NCBI GenBank assembly: GCA_964623915.1
Contig: CAZUVQ010000029.1
Span: 1-17,259 of the forward strand
From: CAZUVQ01 sp964623915
Lineage (GTDB): Bacteria; Bacillota; Clostridia; UMGS1883; UMGS1540
Length of the DNA: 17,259 nucleotides
Direction: 5' to 3'
The notes under the pieces: generated by a model
Databases searched by the model: none
What the model was told of the DNA's origin: nothing
Seen by the model: only the letters and a program-made list of their open reading frames with translations
Program-made: the position numbers and the translations under genes
Shown here: piece after piece, positions 13,416-17,259 of the stretch
How the letters are laid out: every line of letters starts with the position of its first letter
How positions within the stretch are numbered: position 1 is the stretch's first letter

Positions 13416-15032
13416 TTATTTAATAAGAATAAAGCCTTCCAAACTATAATGCTCAATCTCTTGTTCTGGTGTAATATTGGCATTTAAGTGTTTTATTATC
13501 AATGAATGCGTTGCATCAATTTCAATTATCGGCAGGCTGCTGTATTCATTTCCATACTCAATGTATAGTTTTTTGATAAGAGCCTCTGAATCAATTTCAA
13601 AGGTGCTGTCAAGATACTCTGATTCTATAACTTTCTCATCGCCTTTTTTGTAAGAGTTATAATCTACTATATAAGAGTAGCCCGATATATCAAAGTCAAC
13701 ATTGCTTGAGTAATAACAATATTCCGTCTGGCTTTCTGTATTTTTCGTAAATCCGAAAATAATTTTATGTTCATATTTTTTTTCGATGTTTTCTATATAA
13801 TCCGGTAATTTCCCGGCTGCACGCTGAACATATGAATATGAGCCAATAATAATTTCCTTATCCTTTTCCGATATATCAGGATTGGGAATAATTTTACTTC
13901 CTTCATCATTTAACATATTATTTCTGACAAGGGCAGCATGAAGACGGTTTATCTGGTCATTTTTTGGTATGTCAATAATGTTAAATGGTGTAAGGCAAAC
14001 AATCAGCGCAATAATTGCTGAAACCCAAAATACCTTTTCTGGCTTTTTCTTTATTATGTCACAAAGTGCAAACAAAAGAGAAATAAATACGAGAACAATG
14101 GAAATAAACCGCGGTGTTGTAAATCCATATGCATTTATGCGGATAAAAATCGCCAATGTCTGTATTGCTATTACGGGTATAAGAAAATATGATGCGTATT
14201 TTTTAAATAGCACTGCAAGTTTTTCTTCATAAGGACGCATAGAGAACAGGAAAAATACATAAAAAAGCGATGCATATGAAGCAAACCAGTTGATTTCTCC
14301 TGACGGCAGATTCCATGTTACAAGAATTTTTATAAAATAAACGTACAAAATTACAATCAGCAGAAGATATACGGGAAGTGCTGCATAAAGTACAATAACC
14401 TTAAATATTTTCGGAAGAGATACTTCGTCATCCTTCCTCGGAATATAAGATAAAAACATGTTTATTCCTACAACTATCGCAATAAACAGGCATACCGTCG
14501 AATATACCTTGTAAATATCATTAAGTCCAAAAATCAAATAATCAGCAGCCGCAATACAAGTGGCGAAACCTGCACACAAAACACCTGATATTGCATAGGA
14601 TACGATAAGCGACTTAACAAGATGAGGAATTATAATATTTTTCTGGCTGTCACGGCATAAGAGAAACACAATAAGTGAGATAAATGCTGTTATGATTCCA
14701 AAATATCCCATCTGCAGATATTCGTTTTCAAAACCAATGATGTATATGACTACAACGCAAGATATGGCCGGTAGTATGCTTATCAATGAAAATAAAAGGC
14801 CCTTTTCATTAAAACGTGTTTTTTCCGTTGTGAGAACAATCAGAACGGATAGCAAAAGCCCGAAGACAAGTCCAAAGCTAAGTGCAGTTGAAAGCTTTGA
14901 AAAGTCTTCAGTTATTATGGAGTGGGAAATTACTGCCCACAATGCCACAGTTGAGAAAAAGGCATAAACAAAACGAGAAACACCCTGCCTGAGCCCTGCG
15001 CTCATGTTACCGATGAATTGCTTTAATTTCAT
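13416..15032 (-). CDS. DUF4153-like polytopic membrane protein, function unknown
   Basis: 538 residues. The first 360 or so hold about 11-12 hydrophobic segments. The remainder (about 360-538) is soluble and mixed alpha/beta, with motifs such as GYSYIVDYNSYKKGD and SLPIIEIDATHSL. A membrane body of this size with conserved NWFASYAS and MRPYEEKLAVLFKKY between helices fits the DUF4153/DUF4173 group of unknown function. The start ATG 15032 has SD AAAAGGGAG eight bases upstream and a promoter at 15056-15084. It is transcribed away from the MerR gene terminator and is followed after 15 bases by the esterase. No enzymatic motif is recognised. Confidence 0.7.
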   Translation of the reverse strand: MKLKQFIGNMSAGLRQGVSRFVYAFFSTVALWAVISHSIITEDFSKLSTALSFGLVFGLLLSVLIVLTTEKTRFNEKGLLFSLISILPAISCVVVIYIIGFENEYLQMGYFGIITAFISLIVFLLCRDSQKNIIIPHLVKSLIVSYAISGVLCAGFATCIAAADYLIFGLNDIYKVYSTVCLFIAIVVGINMFLSYIPRKDDEVSLPKIFKVIVLYAALPVYLLLIVILYVYFIKILVTWNLPSGEINWFASYASLFYVFFLFSMRPYEEKLAVLFKKYASYFLIPVIAIQTLAIFIRINAYGFTTPRFISIVLVFISLLFALCDIIKKKPEKVFWVSAIIALIVCLTPFNIIDIPKNDQINRLHAALVRNNMLNDEGSKIIPNPDISEKDKEIIIGSYSYVQRAAGKLPDYIENIEKKYEHKIIFGFTKNTESQTEYCYYSSNVDFDISGYSYIVDYNSYKKGDEKVIESEYLDSTFEIDSEALIKKLYIEYGNEYSSLPIIEIDATHSLIIKHLNANITPEQEIEHYSLEGFILIK

Positions 15033-15055
15033 ATGTTTAACTCCCTTTTTGTTTT

Positions 15056-15084
15056 ATCTTACCACGTCAAGATAAAATATGCAA
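15056..15084 (-). promoter_or_regulatory. promoter of the DUF4153-like/esterase unit
   Basis: On the - strand: TTGCAT (15084-15079), a 17-bp spacer and TAAGAT (15061-15056), 23 bases before the ATG at 15032. The boxes match four of six consensus positions each. Confidence 0.5.
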
Positions 15085-15113
15085 GAAAAAAACAGCTTAA
15101 AACAAGCTGTTTT
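15081..15113 (-). terminator. terminator of the MerR-family gene (works in both directions)
   Basis: A 10-bp stem AAAACAGCTT (15089-15098) / AAGCTGTTTT (15104-15113) with a 5-base loop, followed on - by TTTTTCTTGC. On + it is followed by T's too. It lies 11 bases past the MerR stop and overlaps the start of the next promoter. Confidence 0.85.
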
Positions 15114-15123
15114 TTAATTATAA

Positions 15124-15933
15124 TTATTCTTTAACAATAGGGATTTGAAGTTCTGTAAGCCAATCTTCCTCACTTTCCTTGTTCCATATCCCGTCAATAT
15201 AGCTCTCTCTTGGTGCTTCTTTAATTTTATAACCGTTTTCTTCAATCCATTTGAATATAAATGCATAAGCCTGCCTAAATCCTTGGTACGGCCCCTTATG
15301 AAAAACAGATACTGCTGTTGTGGATTCAATTTTTTTAAAAACAACTCCATCAAAATCGGGTTTAATTTGGTCTATTGCTTCGCAAAACTCAATATTAATG
15401 TCCTTTTCTCTGTACTCGCCGTCAAGATAAACAATAAAGCAATAAGCGGGATTCGTACACTTGAGGTCAGGGTACTTTTTTTCAACTTTTTCACCCAGTT
15501 TAGGAATGACTTCAAAATATGCATCATAATTCGGTACAGTCATTCGCTTTGAATAAACAATACATTCTGGCAGTTCTTTAATCGTTGCTACATAATTCAT
15601 AAAATTTAAATCCTCTTTTCCTTGTAAAATAAATTCAATTCGGGAGATCTGGCATGATGTTTCTGATAACAGTGATAATAATTCTTCTTTTCTTTTATCC
15701 AAAACCTTTTTTTCATCTTGTCCTGACAAAATAAATTTTATTTCCTGGGCAGACAAGCCAGCTTGACGGTATGAGAGAATTTTATGAAACTGTAAAAGCT
15801 GTTTTGAGGTATAAAAGCGATAACCTGTGAATTGGTCGGTCTTTTCAGGCTTTAGTATGCCAATTTCATCATAATACCTAAGTGTTTTTATTGTTGTCTT
15901 TGCCATCTTGGAAAAATCACCTATTCTGAACAT
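15124..15933 (-). CDS. MerR-family transcriptional regulator with GyrI-like effector domain
   Basis: 269 residues from the ATG at 15933, chosen because AGGAAGGAG lies seven bases upstream. A longer frame would start inside the -10 box of its own promoter. The N-terminal winged HTH (1-70) reads MFRIGDFSKMAKTTIKTLRY, then GILKPEKTDQFTGYRFY. A linking helix (about 72-105) dimerises it. The C-terminal effector domain (about 115-269) is of the GyrI/BmrR type, with FHKGPYQGFRQAYAFIFKWI and a final TELQIPIVKE. Such regulators bind bulky organic or cationic drugs and untwist a long-spaced promoter. Its own promoter has the expected 19-bp spacer and palindrome, so it is autoregulated. A target pump is not adjacent; the MATE gene in this window lacks that operator. 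Confidence 0.93.
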   Translation of the reverse strand: MFRIGDFSKMAKTTIKTLRYYDEIGILKPEKTDQFTGYRFYTSKQLLQFHKILSYRQAGLSAQEIKFILSGQDEKKVLDKRKEELLSLLSETSCQISRIEFILQGKEDLNFMNYVATIKELPECIVYSKRMTVPNYDAYFEVIPKLGEKVEKKYPDLKCTNPAYCFIVYLDGEYREKDINIEFCEAIDQIKPDFDGVVFKKIESTTAVSVFHKGPYQGFRQAYAFIFKWIEENGYKIKEAPRESYIDGIWNKESEEDWLTELQIPIVKE

Positions 15934-15958
15934 TGCCGCACTCCTTCCTTGTAAATTC

Positions 15959-15989
15959 ATTATACTGTCTCCCGTAACGGGAGAGTCAA
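15959..15989 (-). promoter_or_regulatory. MerR-type promoter/operator with 19-bp spacer
   Basis: On the - strand: -35 TTGACT (15989-15984) and -10 TATAAT (15964-15959), separated by 19 bp. The spacer holds a perfect palindrome CTCCCGT-T-ACGGGAG (15983-15969), extendable by one pair. The stretched spacer with a central dyad is diagnostic for MerR-family control. It is the only copy in the window. Confidence 0.93.
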
Positions 15990-16148
15990 GGGGTTTTTAT
16001 AATATTTTAAATTATATCATATTACGAATTTACAATCAACTTTTCGGGGATAAAGGACAATTATTTTAACATTAAACATTTACTCATTTTAAACGATAAA
16101 CTAATTGAGTGATAATTCTGGATTATTTTTATGGTCAGGAAGGTAACT

Positions 16149-17228
16149 ATGTTTAAAATAAGCTTGGCAATGATTGTTAAAAACGAAGAAAAATATTTGG
16201 CAAGGTGTTTGAAAAGTGCCCAAAATTTTGTAGATGAAATTATAGTTGTTGACACTGGTTCAGAGGATAAAACAAAGGAAGTTGCAGGCTTATTTAATGC
16301 CAAAATATTTGAGATTCCGTGGCAGAAGGACTTTGCACAAGCAAGAAATTACAGCATTGAAAAAGCCACGGGGGACTTTATTTTGGTTCTTGATGCGGAC
16401 GAAGAAGTAATAAGCTTTCAAAAGGATGAGGCACTTTCTCTTTTAAAAAATAATAATGCAATAGGCCGCATCTGCATTATGCATGAGTATTATGATAACG
16501 ATGAAAAAACAATTTTAAAAGATCATACATCAAGATTGTTTCCAAAAAAAATACGTTACAAGGGGAGGATTCATGAGCAGTTGGACAGCCCTCTTAATAG
16601 AATAAATGTTCCCATAACAGTAAGGCACGACGGTTTTTTAAACAGAAATGCCGCCAAAGCAAAAAGAAATATAGAAATTTTAGAGCTTGAGCTGAAAAAT
16701 CAAAAGAATCCATACTTTCTTTACCAACTCGCAAAAGAATACAGAGGGCAAAATGATTATGCTACGGCAGATAAATTGTTGGAGGAATCGTATAAAACCA
16801 CAAGTAAAAAGCAATATTACTTCTCGGGGATGTTTATTTTATATTTAAAAAATCTCATAGATTTAAAAAAATTTGATGTTGCACTTAATATAATTAAAAA
16901 TGAAGAAGATTATTTAAAGGATTTTCCTGATTTTCATTTTCAATCCGGCCTGTTTTACACAGACCTTATCCTTAGTAATCCGCAAAAATATCTGAAGCTT
17001 TTCGATAAAATAGAAATATGTTACAGAACTTGTCTGGAAATAGGAGAAACTGAAAAGTACAAAAGCATTCTTGGGATGGGAAGCTTTCTGCCCCTTCATA
17101 ATCTTGGCGCATTTTATGAGGTTACCGGAAGAGGGGAAAAAGCTGTAAAAAGCTATGAGGAAGCTGCGCGGCTTGGTTACAGCCCATCAAAACAGAGGTT
17201 GATTTGTATACAAAAAGGAGAGAAATAA
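16149..17228 (+). CDS. GT2-family glycosyltransferase with TPR-like C-terminal region
   Basis: 359 residues from ATG 16149, with SD AGGAAGG five bases upstream; an in-frame ATG at 16131 has none. The GT-A domain (1 to about 180) opens ISLAMIVKNEEKYLARCL, with VVDTGSEDKT (Asp35) for the nucleotide and the metal-binding D-A-D at 82-84 (LVLDADEE). A later HEQLDSP belongs to the acceptor side. The rest (about 185-359) is helical repeats with TPR-like signatures, such as PYFLYQLAKEYRGQNDYATA and the terminal LHNLGAFYEVTGRGEKAVKSYEEAARLG. This layout is shared with SunS-type and related sugar transferases that act on peptides or proteins. No signal or membrane segment is seen, so it is cytoplasmic. 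Donor and acceptor are unknown. A weak -10-like GATAAT at 16111 is the only promoter hint. Confidence 0.88.
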   Translation: MFKISLAMIVKNEEKYLARCLKSAQNFVDEIIVVDTGSEDKTKEVAGLFNAKIFEIPWQKDFAQARNYSIEKATGDFILVLDADEEVISFQKDEALSLLKNNNAIGRICIMHEYYDNDEKTILKDHTSRLFPKKIRYKGRIHEQLDSPLNRINVPITVRHDGFLNRNAAKAKRNIEILELELKNQKNPYFLYQLAKEYRGQNDYATADKLLEESYKTTSKKQYYFSGMFILYLKNLIDLKKFDVALNIIKNEEDYLKDFPDFHFQSGLFYTDLILSNPQKYLKLFDKIEICYRTCLEIGETEKYKSILGMGSFLPLHNLGAFYEVTGRGEKAVKSYEEAARLGYSPSKQRLICIQKGEK

Positions 17229-17259
17229 CGTGAAAAATCACGTTATTCGCCTCCGGCGG
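17224..17259 (+). repeat. hairpin element, repeat copy 2 (cut by the window end)
   Basis: A perfect 10-bp stem AATAACGTGA (17224-17233) / TCACGTTATT (17238-17247) with an AAAA loop, overlapping the stop codon of the glycosyltransferase, then CGCCTCCGGCGG. It closely resembles 11439-11471: same CGTGAAAAA-n-CACG core, same CCTCC-n-GCGG tail, and arm changes that keep pairing. No T-run follows, so it is not a simple terminator. Confidence 0.6.

Noticed and set aside
15124..15960. A longer MerR start at 15960
   Set aside because: That start codon would lie in the -10 box of the gene's own promoter; ATG 15933 has a strong SD.
1..17259. CRISPR arrays, tRNA or rRNA genes, insertion sequences, phage genes
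   Set aside because: I looked for regularly spaced repeats, cloverleaf-like and rRNA sequences and transposase- or integrase-like proteins and saw none.

Overview
The window comes from an AT-rich, low-GC Gram-positive bacterium, most likely a spore-forming Clostridia-type Firmicute. The evidence is an Agr quorum-sensing locus of clostridial style, strong AGGAGG-type Shine-Dalgarno (SD) sites with TTG/GTG starts, a YtvI-type sporulation membrane protein, and a UPF0735/PheB ACT protein next to hom and lysC. A run of 100 N flanked by identical 55-nt ends shows it is a draft (probably metagenomic or short-read) assembly. No genus is assigned.

Layout. 1-660: a possible C-terminal stub, a small decayed gene with two apparent frameshifts (126-497) and a strong terminator. 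744-3784: an agr peptide quorum-sensing locus. agrB and an easily missed agrD (49 codons, TTG start) lie on +. agrA and agrC lie on -, convergent with agrBD and in the order agrA then agrC. agrC looks broken only because two contigs overlapping by 55 nt were joined with 100 N; collapsing the duplicate restores one in-frame 435-residue kinase. 3945-4790: two small proteins that look like relatives of one small beta-barrel fold, the first with a cysteine cluster. 4885-6319: a MATE-family exporter with its own promoter.

6344-11399: an aspartate-family operon, pheB(ACT)-hom-lysC-rlmB-(ApgM-like alkaline-phosphatase-superfamily enzyme). It has a near-consensus promoter in front and a hairpin terminator behind. 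The last enzyme is probably the homoserine kinase of the threonine branch rather than a glycolytic mutase. 11422-12600: a YtvI-type membrane protein whose 5' leader can form two mutually exclusive hairpins, one of which buries its SD. A near-copy of that hairpin element occurs at the very end of the window.

12603-15933 (-): an alpha/beta-hydrolase and a DUF4153-like membrane protein form a two-gene unit. Behind them, separated by a terminator, is a MerR-family regulator with a GyrI-like effector domain. The MerR promoter is a textbook MerR operator: a 19-bp spacer holding a perfect palindrome. 16149-17228 (+): a GT2 glycosyltransferase with a TPR-like tail.

The most interesting material is the agr locus (its unusual gene order, a probable six-residue thiolactone ring, and the hidden intact agrC) and the structured leader of the ytvI-like gene.
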